From: Distichodus sexfasciatus | Taxonomy: Eukaryota > Chordata > Actinopteri > Characiformes > Distichodontidae | Length of the DNA stretch: 64,000 nt | Direction of reading: 5' to 3' | Assembly (NCBI GenBank): GCA_032718565.1 | Contig: JAVGVS010000786.1 | Coordinates: forward strand, 1-64,000 | Shown here: piece by piece, positions 48,070-59,453 of the stretch | Numbering within the stretch: position 1 is the first letter of the stretch | Layout of the letters: each line of letters opens with the position of its first letter | Program-made: the position numbers and the translations under genes | The notes under the pieces: model-generated | Database searches by the model: none | Told to the model about the DNA's origin: nothing | Seen by the model: the letters and a program-made list of their open reading frames with translations, nothing else

Positions 48070-50380
48070 AAGATGAAGAAGAAGAAGACGACGTCGTCCC
48101 CCCCCTCAACAGTGCCCCCGACGGAAGTGGTGAAGTCCTCGAAATAAGACCTCTCGGTGGCAGAGGGCTACGGTGAACTGCTCCTGCTGATTTTTTACCA
48201 GCCTGTAAAAGATATCACGAGTTAATAAATGAATTCTGCAGGAATTCTGTTACCGTCTTGTCATGGATTTTACATTTCACTAAATGACGCCATATCCGAC
48301 AGACATCTGTTGTAAATGAGTTTTCCTTTTGGATCAAGCACCAAAAAAGATGCAGCATGATGTGTATTTGGTTTAATTGATCTTACTTGACATTGTAGGC
48401 TTTTGTGATGTGACTACATTGAATACATTGCGCAGCTCTATTTCACAATGGCAAATAAATCACTCACTTAAACTTTAATCCACTTAAATATACTTCAGAA
48501 TTCACATTAACAAATCTTAATTAACTAGAGGACGGTGTTCAGTTGTTCATCATCTCTAGTGGACTTGTTCACAGTACCGGTCCTTTCCCTAGATGTTTAA
48601 GAAAAATGTACAATGATGACACACAGTTTTCCGCTGCAAAAAAGACTAACTTTCGTAGTTAGTAAGACATTACACTAATTACTGTGAAGGTTTACTGCTT
48701 TAAAGATTTTACCAGCGTTGTTTAACAAAAAGGATGTAAGCAATCTCTGTGCTAATATAAAAGGACTAAAGATGAGCGCCTTCTCTTCATTTGAATAACA
48801 AAACTTTGGACCAGTATACTCACGATAAACAAAAGAGATATCCAGACTCTCTTTGACACACTGGCTTCCTCTATATTTCAAGCAAAGGTCACAGAGACCA
48901 CGTTCTAATACACATAAAGGGGAATAAAAATGGACCTGAAATTTCACTCCTGTCTTTATGAAAGTCCAAAAATAGTGCCTAACACCGTAAAAGCCATCAT
49001 ACATTCAAGAAAGCATTAAGGAAAATACAATGAGATATCGTACCACCTCTGAACAAACTACAACCAGACAGCAGCACGGGCCATAAGGCAGGCTATTATA
49101 TACTTGGTTATGTAACTGCACTACGTTATGTCCTTTCTGAACCAAGATGTAGAATTTTCTAGTAAGCATTCCTCTATCAGCACCGCAGTCCCATTCCCAA
49201 CGACCCCTTGACCTACACAACTGCCTGCCTCCTCTTCAAACCCTAATAATTCGGGTTAAACCAGCATGACCTTGTTTCTGGATGACATAAATACGTGCAG
49301 GGGGTCAGGAACAAAGCGAACTCATCTAAAACGTGTACACGTGTAAGGTGATAAGGAGTGTAGGTGAAGTTACAGGTGAGCATTTGGTATCCTAGAGACT
49401 CTACACTGCTTTTACACACACATCTTACAATCGTTGTACTTTGCAGCAAATCTTTTTACCTCAGTTGATTTTTTACAAATCAGTGCTAGGATTTTTCTAT
49501 AAGCATTTTTTCTCATGAAGACTGGTCCTTAAATACAAATACTTCCTCAAAAAGTCATAAAAAAGCTGTTTTCTCATCTTTTTGGAGACAGTGAATATTT
49601 ATGAAGTTCACACATACACAGACACAGTACTTTCTTTTTGACAGACTTCCACTGAGTCCCATAATAATAAGTAAATAACACTATACTTACACACACGCCT
49701 AACTTTTACCTTAACCTCAAAGAAGTCATCAGAGATCTGTAAAATAGCTATAAAAATTGTCTTATCTTTGAAGCGATAATGAAGTAATAAAATATTTTCT
49801 ACAATGGTATTTTTATCTTATGAGGACCAGTTCTGACGTAAACATTCCTCAAAAAGACACAAACTTTAGGTTCTCTAACCTTGCACAAACAAAATCAGTC
49901 AAAACACTCATTTTTTTTCGCAATTTCGTGACCAGCACTGGTTTATGATGCTGCAATCTGTTTGTCTGAATAACTTCTAATTTAGTTTATGAGATTATTT
50001 AATCGCATTGTGTGCATGTGGGCTGTTTACATAGTGCATTATCAGTTGCTTCCAATTTATAGGAGGTACCAATTTAGCTCAAGTTACATAACAGTTCTTT
50101 AAAGCCAGAATCACCTTTTATATGTGGAAAACGTGACATTTAAGAGGTGATAGTCGTGTTGGAAAAACATTATTAACTTTGGACATTAACTTCCCCAAGG
50201 GGCAGAGCTTGGAGTGACGAGACGTCACGACGAGACCCAACTAAGACTAGCCGTAAATCTCTGTTGACACATACGTATATATATCCGGTTCTCAAGTTGG
50301 CTACGGTTGCTTTTGTGCCTAAAAACTTTGCATAAAGTGTCCAAACCCGAAATAAACACGAACTTCGCCCCACTCCACGC
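48070..50380. other. Probable 5' intron/upstream region of ogdh, no coding exon seen
   Basis: AT-rich sequence with a SINE tail fragment at about 48440-48482. Open frames here show no conserved motif. If the CpG/CCAAT block near 50.4-50.6 kb is the promoter, this is the first ogdh intron. Confidence 0.4.
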
Positions 50381-50389
50381 CTCTGTTTT

Positions 50390-50560
50390 GACCTTGTATT
50401 CGCTCCACATTCTCCGCTAAACTCGCCCATTCCACTTCCCGCCCCGCGCCACCGTCCAAAACGCTGATTGGCTGAAAAGGCAAAGTCCCGCCCACACGGA
50501 GGCTCTCCAAGCGCAAGGGGTGGACGCCGCGCCTGTCAATCATAGTGTCCTTTTTCACTA
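50390..50560 (-). promoter_or_regulatory. ogdh: Candidate ogdh promoter (CpG, CCAAT, GC box)
   Basis: A GC-rich block with CCAAT on the minus strand (GCCAATCAGCG at about 50463-50473), a CCCGCCC GC box at about 50487-50493, and many CG dinucleotides. It lies 2.4 kb upstream of the first coding exon. A GAATACAAG|GTCAAA donor near 50395 could end a noncoding first exon. There is no direct start-site evidence. Confidence 0.4.
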
Positions 50561-50931
50561 AACACGGGGTCTCCAGAAAATGCTAGCTAACTCCAGGCCG
50601 GTGCGTAGCGACGTTAACAGCTAATTTGGGGTCTTAAACGAAGATTTAATGTCAACAGAGCACAAGAATAGTATTTAGAATGTAACCCCCCTCTTAGAAA
50701 AGAATAAACAGTGGATGTAGTCAGCACATGAGACGTGTAATTGAGCTGAGTGGCTAATTTTGTGAGGGGGTTTCGCTTGGGCAGTATTTTAAAGCCAAAA
50801 TACGATTTATAAACCTATTTTAGGATGGGTTTAGCCCGCTTTTTCTTCTTAGTTATTCTATTAAAGCCGCGGTTTGCAGCGCATTTTTATTCTTTACACC
50901 AGAAGCGCGTTCCTTCGTGCTCCGTTCACTA

Positions 50932-51147
50932 CGTCATTTTTCTAGCCCCGAGCGTTACGTCAATACCAAAAAAATACACTTACTTTTTAATTAAAGTTGC
51001 AGAGTTAAGCTGTTTGTGCACCCGAGGCTTCTTCTTTTTATTATCTAACCCCTCTGTGCTGTCCCGATGCCCTCTGAGCCGCCTGGAATGGAAATGACAG
51101 TCGCGAGCGCTGGAAGCAGCAGTTCCGTTTTACGGCGTTTTACGTCA
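50932..51147. promoter_or_regulatory. Cluster of three ACGTCA (CRE-like) motifs
   Basis: ACGTCA occurs at about 50931-50936, 50957-50962 and 51142-51147 in a CG-rich patch that also has a CACATGAC E-box-like site. It lies upstream of the candidate ogdh promoter. Function is inference. Confidence 0.3.
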
Positions 51148-51204
51148 TCGGCCACATGACGACAGGCTTTGATTTCGCGGTAAAGTCCTGCAGTGTCGGA
51201 GCAT

Positions 51205-51800
51205 CGGACCTCATTCACGAATATTTTCTCAATTTAGTTTATGAAATTTCGTCTTAAGAAAGTTACAACATTCAAAAGATATAAGCTAATACAGAATTAA
51301 TCCCAAAAACTTGGATCCTCACAAAAATGTCTGACCATCACCTATAAAGCCGTACGGCCACGTTCACCAATATTTTCTTACAAATTTCTTTTCTTTCATT
51401 AATAAAGTTAAAATTTTAATTATGATCGTATAATACGAGATATATTCTAAAAACCTGGATTCTCTTTGATCCAGTCTTACAAAAAATGTCTGACAATCAA
51501 CTGTAAAGCAAAATTAAAGTCTTTATGTTCTTAAGAAAGTTGACATTTAAATATGATCATATTATACAGGATAAATCCCAAAAATCTGGATTCTTTATGA
51601 TCCAGTCTCACAAAATGTCTGACCATCACCAATAAAGCCGTAAAGCCTCATTCACCAATATTTTTTTTTTTCAAAGGTTTTCTTCTTTCTGCTATTAATA
51701 TAGTGAAGACATTAAAATATACATGATAAATACCAAAAACTTGGATTCTATACGATCCTTCATTAACATTGTGTCTCATTCAACATGAACCTTAAGTTCA
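51205..51800. repeat. Imperfect tandem repeat, roughly 120-170 bp units
   Basis: Blocks ATTCACGAATATTTTCT, CTTAAGAAAGTTACAACATT, CCAAAAACTTGGAT and AAATGTCTGACCATCACC recur in the same order about four times. Related single fragments occur at 10617-10690 and 25325-25380 inside ogdh. Confidence 0.65.
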
Positions 51801-52166
51801 TCGTCTTACATTTGTTCTCAAGACATTTGAAATATATATTATACAACGGTATAACTTAAGAAAACTCATGAAAGCAAAGTTTTGCCCAAACATGCATGCA
51901 ATTTCTTTTTTAGTTTAATAAAAACAGGCTGTACGCCATAGCTCAGAGATAAAAATGCCAAATAATATTATTATAGATGCTTTTGTCTGATTTGACTTTA
52001 AAAATCTCAATGTATTTGTGGTAAATCAAGATACGTCTCATTTTAGTCACTGGCTCCTGAACTGAATAAATTTAAATAGTATCGTAGCAAACTTTATTAT
52101 ATTGACCGACACTGAAACGTCCAATGAATCAAAATAATATAAATTCAAAGAAACTTATGATTTAAT

Positions 52167-52408
52167 CCCCAATTGGTGGAGTGTTCGGCCCCATGATCAG
52201 AAGGTCGCAAGTTTGAATTCAGGGCCGGTAAAGTTACCACTGAAGTAATCATGAGCAAGGTACTGTCCCCAAGCACTGCTCCCCGGGCGCTTGTTAGCTG
52301 CCCTCTGCTGCTTCACGGATGGGTTAAAGAGGTCACATTTGGTTGTGGTGCACTGTGGGCTGTGCTGTGGTGTTTTCACAATGACCAAAATCACTCACTT
52401 TCACTTTA
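52167..52408 (+). repeat. tRNA-derived SINE, plus orientation
   Basis: Reads from a decayed tRNA-like head (GGTCGCAAGTTTGAATTCAG) through GCAAGGTACTGTCCCCAAGC and CTGCTTCACGGATGGGT to the tail AAATCACTCACTTTCACTTT. It is intergenic. Confidence 0.7.
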
Positions 52409-53582
52409 TTAAAACCCCATGCCCATGCTCACACACACATACAAACACAGATGATGTGGAAACGGAGCAGTTTTATTCAGATTTTTTTGTATGCAGTACC
52501 AAAACCATCACCATCACACCACAAGTAGCCCACAGAGAGCCTTGAGACCGTCTTAAACTGTGAAACAAACATTTCACAATGAACACCAGCCTTTTATACA
52601 GCTTCTAGATCTGTCTTATTTCCTCTCATCAACACTAGAGAGAGGACCTGGAGGATCTGGAAGAATTGGTAACACAGTGCAACCAGAGACTCAGTTGGAT
52701 AAAGAAGTCAACGCACAAATCTATCAAACCATTCGCACGGTAAAAGTTCAGTCATTTTGAAACTATAATACACTGACATACGTTATCAGAGACGTGTGGA
52801 CTTTAAACTTGTATGGGATCACAGCGACGCCAGTCGTAAAGAACAGAACTGTGATTCCAGATGTGGCACTTAAGTCAGCTTGCAAACATTTGTTTTTCAG
52901 GAAAATATTCAGTGCGCCATTAAAGAAGTCAGACTACAGTATCGGTGTGTAAGATCACTCGCTGTAATCATGTGTGCATTGTGTTAATCATGCATATGTG
53001 TTACTGTATCACACAGGGAGCTGTTCATTAGTCTCTTGTTACAGGCCCCTACATGAGCTACACTAAAAACACTGTTGCATTATTGGCTCTGAACGGGGCT
53101 TTGGTGTGTTTTCACACACAGCATAGTAAAAGTGTTATCTCACACAACGGCATGTAGCCCTTGAAGATGGCTATACTGTTAAGTAAAAAAAAAAAAAAAG
53201 TCACACCATCACAGAACAGCAAATTCAACAAAATGAGACCACAACTCAAAAGGAGGGAAATGTTCACCTGATTAATACTCTTATAAACAGGGTCACCTTG
53301 TCTTAATTTGGCAAATCAATAAAACATAATTCATAAATTTATAAGCATCTGTTTGGACGTTTTTTAAAAAAGTACATAAACAGCAACAACAATGGTTATA
53401 AAACGTCGGTAGCGTGTGGAGCATAACTGAAGTTCGCTGAGCTAAAGTCTGTTTGTATTGCTGTGTTTTTCTTCTTCTGAACCTTGACCTTTGTGGAAGA
53501 AACATGGTGTTCAGTAACCTGAATGAGCTGTAATTGTCGTCCAAGGCTTAACTGAAGGAAGTACCTGAAATTTGCATTTTGG
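52409..53582. other. Intergenic stretch with no gene seen
   Basis: Moderately AT-rich sequence between the SINE and the inverted-repeat fragments near 53.6 kb. Short open frames have no recognisable motif. Confidence 0.45.
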
Positions 53583-53770
53583 CAGACCCTCCAGGATTTG
53601 GCGATGTTGTGATCATGGATATTAACGCAAATTCAGCCAATCCCCACAAATTCATTACTACCATGCAATTTTGACCAATTACCGCAACTTCACCGCAACT
53701 TTTTTGACCAATCACTGTCGTTTCCCGCAAAACGTTGAGCCATACGTATTGTAGATTGTAGAACTGAAAA
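53583..53770. repeat. Fragment of the 'CCCTCCAGGATTTCG' inverted-repeat family
   Basis: Shares CAGACCCTCCAGGATTT, CCAATCCCCACAAATTCATT and TTTTGACCAATCACTGTCGT with the copy at 39256-39707. Confidence 0.6.
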
Positions 53771-53826
53771 AACCCCAATAAGCTAATGTTTTGCATGTAA
53801 TAAAACTGCGTAAGAGCGCACTTCAG

Positions 53827-54011
53827 TAAGGGTCAACCGATTATCAGGGGCCGATATTAGGCATTTTGCCGATTATCGGTATCAGTGTTTAATTTTGAGC
53901 ATCACTGATATTAAGTAATTATACTACTGTGGCTTCACTGCCGTCTCGTCTCCTTAACTGGCAAAAACCGGTATCAATATCGGTCTATAAAACCAGAATC
54001 GGTCAACCTCT
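53827..54011. mobile_element. Short hAT-like MITE (about 185 bp)
   Basis: Ends AAGGGTCAACCGATTATCAG and CCAGAATCGGTCAACCTCT are inverted. Flanks GCACTTCA and GCTCTTCA may be an imperfect 8-bp duplication. Confidence 0.5.
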
Positions 54012-54170
54012 GCTCTTCAGTGTTTTGTGAATAAAACGAATCAATCTCAACTAAGAACTTGGGTGAAAACTGCGCACGTCGGTTCGAGTGTTGAACGAGG
54101 CCCAATGATCTTGCATATTAAGTATCTTTATCACTTGTTTACGGTGTAAGTGTAAATACTTTTATTTCTT

Positions 54171-54176
54171 TTTTGT
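54171..54176 (-). terminator. adam9: Candidate poly(A) signal of adam9
   Basis: AATAAA on the minus strand, 534 bases beyond the adam9 stop codon. The predicted 3'UTR (about 54150-54709) includes a CA/TG microsatellite at 54617-54646. Confidence 0.45.
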
Positions 54177-54709
54177 AAAACATAAAATCATCCATTGTAG
54201 GGTATCGTGATCATTGCAGTGTACAGCAACCGTCCCAAATACATTCCGTCTTAAAACAAATAAAATTCAGTCTTCGATTTCTTAATGATCATCAACCCAA
54301 ACGACTAACTGGGCGCGTCTTTAGGTCTCTACACATTCTTATATGCAGTGAATATAACCAAAGTGCAATAACATCTTTTCAGTGGTCATTCAGCGTACGA
54401 CTCAAGGACTTGCCTTGCCACCGACCCCTAATAACGAGAAATCTCATTGGCTGAGGATCTCTAAGCCCCGCCCATGTTCTCTCCCTCCCTCTCCCTCTTG
54501 GAACAGCGTCTTCGTCTTCGTTTTTTGACAGAAGGATGACAGCTGGTCCGAAGTGGAGGTGAGGGTGGAGGAGGGACGACGGCGGAGTGACGTAGGCAAC
54601 TGATTCCTTCTCAACGTTACACACACACACACACACACACACACACCACCTGTCCTTACGCGCCAAAACACGCGTATACCTGTCCGGCTGGACGTGTGTG
54701 TGTGGTGTG

Positions 54710-57700
54710 TTATAAGGGGGGAGGTGGGGCCGGTCTCTGAGGCAGGAGCTGAGCAGTGGGAGGAGGAGGTGGCCTGCGGAAAATAGAACATTCCAGAACG
54801 GATTCGGGGGTTAGAGTGGGAAGATGTGTAACGATACATCGATCTTGATGGCTCTTGAGAGGAGCAGTACTAAAGTTTACAGCTTGAAAAACGACAGCAT
54901 GTTTACCGTGCAAAGGAAGGACGCGGTGGTCGGCTTGCGTACGGCGGCGCCGATGATGTTCTACTCGTCTGGACCACCTACGAAAAGAAAAACTTTTAAA
55001 CACGCGTTCTGCGCTTTTTGGGATAATTAAGACAGATTCATTTACTTGCAATCACCAGAAAAAGCCAGCAGCACCAGAGGCCATGTAATGAAAATGTTGC
55101 AGCAGAGAAGGGAAAAGGTTTGTTACATTGAAGCAGACACAAGGCAGACTTACCCTTTCACACTGACATTTCCACGGTGCCACAATACTTACAAAAGAGA
55201 GCTCTTTTGACCACAACTCTTTTTCCCACTTCTCGCACTTCTTTCACTGATGCGTTCAGAATGAAATTTGATTATTACATTTGCCACTCGTGTCGATTTG
55301 GGACCAAAAGTATTGTTTTTGCAAATTACAAGCAACAAACAATGTTCACACGGCCAACACGGCGTACGTTAGCAGCCAACACGGCGTACGTTAGCAACCA
55401 ACACGGCGTACGTTAGCAGCCAACACGGCGTACGTTAGCAACCAACACGGCGTACGTTAGCAACCACCACGGTGTACCTTAGCAGCCAACACGGCGTACG
55501 TTAGCAACCAACACGGCGTACGTTAGCAACCAACACGGTGTACCTTAGCAGCTAACATAGTGTTATCAGATCGGTGCATCCCTTTTCACAATGACAAAAC
55601 AGTCACTCACTTAAACTTTGCAAAACCCCCAAAATTGGTGGATAATATCATAATCACTTGGCAAATGTAATTCTGAACGCAACAGTGAAGATCGGTCAAC
55701 ATGGTCATAATGTTACGTCTGATGATGGAGATTTGCTGTGAAACTTTCAGTTTCTGATATGCTCAGCATGGAAGCGTCACAACAAAACTCTTTATAGTGT
55801 GTGTGTGTGTGTCTGTGTGTGTTTTTATCATTCACGAAGTGCATCCAGTGAGAATATTCAGAAGCTGAAAGCCACAGGTAGGTTTTGTGTCGCTGGAGGG
55901 AAAAGCATCGTTCTTCCAACAGAGAGATGAAGACAAAGGGATGGACAGAAAGCAAAAAGACGACTGCAGAAGAAGAGGAAGAGGAGGAGGAGGAGGAGGT
56001 GGAGCACAGATGAAGCTAAACAACATGCAGCCACAGCGTTGTCCCATGGAGCCAATTAGAAGACTGACTGAGTTCCAAAAACATTTACCTCCTCAGGTGG
56101 TAATAACTGAGCCTGATGCTTTATAATACACAGGAGAGAGGGGGAGAAAGAGCCGTGTCATTTATCCAAAAATATGAACAATAATCAGATTCACTCACAG
56201 TGGCTTTATCAAATCAACACTAGCAGTTACAATCTGAAAGCATGTTTCATCTCCCAAACAGAATTTGATAATATTTATGTTAATTTTGGTGAATTCTTGG
56301 AAAATAAAGCTTGCTCGTGTTACACCCTTACCTACTTTCCTCCTTACAGGACAAGCTCATGACGTCTAGAAGAGCTATGTTAGTGCAATAATTCTAATAT
56401 TTCTAGACTTGAGAGTTCTGATGCAGTTTTGTTAGTAGACATCTTCTCAATCTTTAATACAGTGTAAAGGTGCCTTTATGCTCGGTTTATGTGATTTTTA
56501 GACAGTCTTTTGCCTGCAAGCTCCACTGGAACGAACAATTAATTCACACAAAAGCGGTTAAACAAAAACGAAATAAAAAGCACATTTGACGGTGGAATTA
56601 TTAAAAGCGACACCGTACAGTTCTACTGTGTAAGCGCGTTCACTGCTTTCGACATTTTCTCAAAATTTCCACTTTCAATGTCCACCATATGACATGACGA
56701 AGCTGGTGGACGTCGTAATAACTGATATTCATAAAAGAGGTAAAAGTGGTGACTAAAGAACTCTGTTCACTGGTGTAACTTATAGTGCGTTCCATTTGCC
56801 GCCGGTGCTCGGTTTCCGAGTCGTTTTCCGAGGGCCGAAACCGAAAGTGACGAGGCGTGCCCCCGTTTCTCAAACATCCGACCAAATATCTCGGAGCGGC
56901 ACAGAGTAACCCGAGTTCAGAATTACAGATGGCTGCTCAGTGTAAAAACTGTAATAAATGCTTCAATATTTTACATTTTTAGCACTTTAGTGTTGTTTGT
57001 GTCTACCTTGCTCAGCTGTGTACATAATACAGTGTTGTTGTGGTCGACAGACGTGTTGCTACGCTCATGTTATATGTGAAATGCCGTGTTATGTGTCACT
57101 TATCAAGTGCGATGCTAAAATGGCTGGTCGATGTTTCTAAAAACAAATAACTGGGCTAGTTACCCGAACAGAAAGGTGAAAAGGATCAGTAACTTGAGAC
57201 GGAAAATTCCGATAAATAGGGTTAAAAAGTTAAACTCTCCTGTGGCAAATGGAACGCATCCAATTCGGGTTTCACAGTTTTTTTAGCGGATGTGATGTAA
57301 TCTCGTCAAACAAATCTCAAATCCACTGGCAAATGGAACGCAGCATTATGTGATAACGATAAACTGATGACAAGCGTCGATTTGCTAGTTCTGCTCTTTT
57401 TTCGTGTCAAATTTTTAATAAAAATGTGCAGAAAGATGAACAAAATAGATACTTAATGTTGACCATAAACAAGCCTTTAGTTAAAGTCTAGATCTACTTA
57501 ATCGTGAGTTAGCTGTGTTTTAAAGACAAACACTGGAGGCAGATCTGTGAGTAAACACACTGTTACACGTGAGGGGTGTGTGTGTGTGTGTTGACTCACT
57601 CCATCCTTCACTATACTGCTGGGGTTTCCTCGCTGATTCGCAGGGGCTCGACTGCCGCCGCCGCCGCCGCTGCTCTGAGGCCTGCCGTCCGCCCTAATCG

Positions 57701-59418
57701 AAGATTCAACAAACACGTATAACACTGCAGTCCGAAAGCAGGGTTTAATGACTTTGTTTTATCATTGAGGTTTTGGAGTCAAATACTGAAAAAAAAAAAA
57801 AATTTGTTTTGTTGATAGATTTCTTTGGTTTTGGACTTAATTTGACTTGGTGTGAGCGTGGAGGACTCACTCGTAACCCTGAGAGCGCTTTTTCCTGCAG
57901 AAACGCCTCTGAAGCTCGTTCCTCCTGAAGAAGACGAAGAGGCCCAAGGCCAGGAGGGGAAGCACGAGGAAGAAGAAAACTAGCAGCCCGTCTCGTGTAG
58001 ATGTGTCTTTATCTGAGAGAGAGAGAGGGAGAGAGATTTAACAGGAAATTAAGTTTGCCAACGTTTGCAGGGTATGTCGTGTCGTGTAGTTGTGGTGTGT
58101 GTGTGTGTTACCATTCCACGTTGGTCCACTGTCGACGCTGCCCCCATAGCCCGGAGACTCGCAAAACGGCGGAGCCCAATTTTCATCACAGTGGCAGTTC
58201 TTATTGCTGTTACACACCTACAACAAACACACACACACACAATAAGATAGTAAGACAGCATTTAGATAATATAATATTCCGGTAGAGAATTCTGTGTAAT
58301 GCAGTGTAAAGTGACTCACCCCATGGCCGTGGCACTTCTTCTCCACATCACAGTCGTAGTTCAGGACGTTGGCGCTCTTGCACTCGTAGTTGGAACAAAC
58401 CTGAAATCGGCATGGTGTAGAATTTAAGTCGCTGTTTTAAAATAAGGGTAAATAATATCGATTTTATCACTATCGGAATTATCAGCCGATGCCGATATCC
58501 GGTATTTTCATGCTTACGCCCATGCCGATAAATGAGAATGGCGGAGTCAAGACATAGTTGCACGTGTAAAGACAAGACACTCTGTACGCCAAAGTTCCAC
58601 TGCACACTCAGAATTTTTGCACAAAAAATAACGCCGTAATTCTGACATGTCTAACAAAGTGAGCGTGAAAGTATCGAAAGAGTCAAGAGAGGGTGGAACA
58701 TTTCCAGCAAAAGTCACTTCCCGCCCTACACGGTGCACCAACTCAACTAGGGCGCATGAGACACTCCATGTGCACTACCTAGTACGTAGAGAGCTGTTTA
58801 AGACAGAAGGCGCAGTCTGAATAAAATCCCACCTCGGACTTTGGGCATGCCTGGCACAAGCGCTATCTTTCCATGTACAATAAATGTGTCGTTAAAACAC
58901 AGACGGAAAATATCTGGCAAATCTAAGCGATGACAATGACGAATAAAGCAATTATCGTCCGATTCTGATATGATTGACCGCATAAAAACCTGTGTGAGTG
59001 TGTGAAAGGGAGAGAGAGAGAGAGATCAGACCTTGTCCTCTCCACACTTGGTGCCCTCGTTGACCATGCCGGGGTCGGGCACGTCGGAGCCCAGCAGGAA
59101 GTCTACGCCCCAGCAGGTGGTCCCGCCGATGGGCGTTTGGATGATGGACGGCTTGATGCCGAAAATCACATTGCTCTGGACGTTCTCACACTGCAGTTTC
59201 CCACACATGGCGTTCCTGAACAGATTCACGGGTTAACAGCATTTACCAGAGCGAGCGTGTGAGTGAGAGACTGAGATGAGTGGTTTAACTGTGCGTGTGT
59301 GATCCATACCTGCTCTCACACCTCTTGAAGCCGTTGTACTGATAACCGCAGTTTCCAAAGCGATCACCTTTAGAGTTGACATCTTTAAAACAAGCCTCAG
59401 GAGCAGCCTTCGCCTCTG

Positions 59419-59453
<35 letters not shown>

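Noticed and set aside
54444..54839. 131-codon frame over the adam9 end
   Set aside because: An alternative frame of the last adam9 exon and 3'UTR. The spliced frame ending at 54710 gives the expected proline-rich tail.
55354..55557. Possible CRISPR-like array of 22-bp repeats
   Set aside because: There are no spacers between units; it is a plain tandem repeat.
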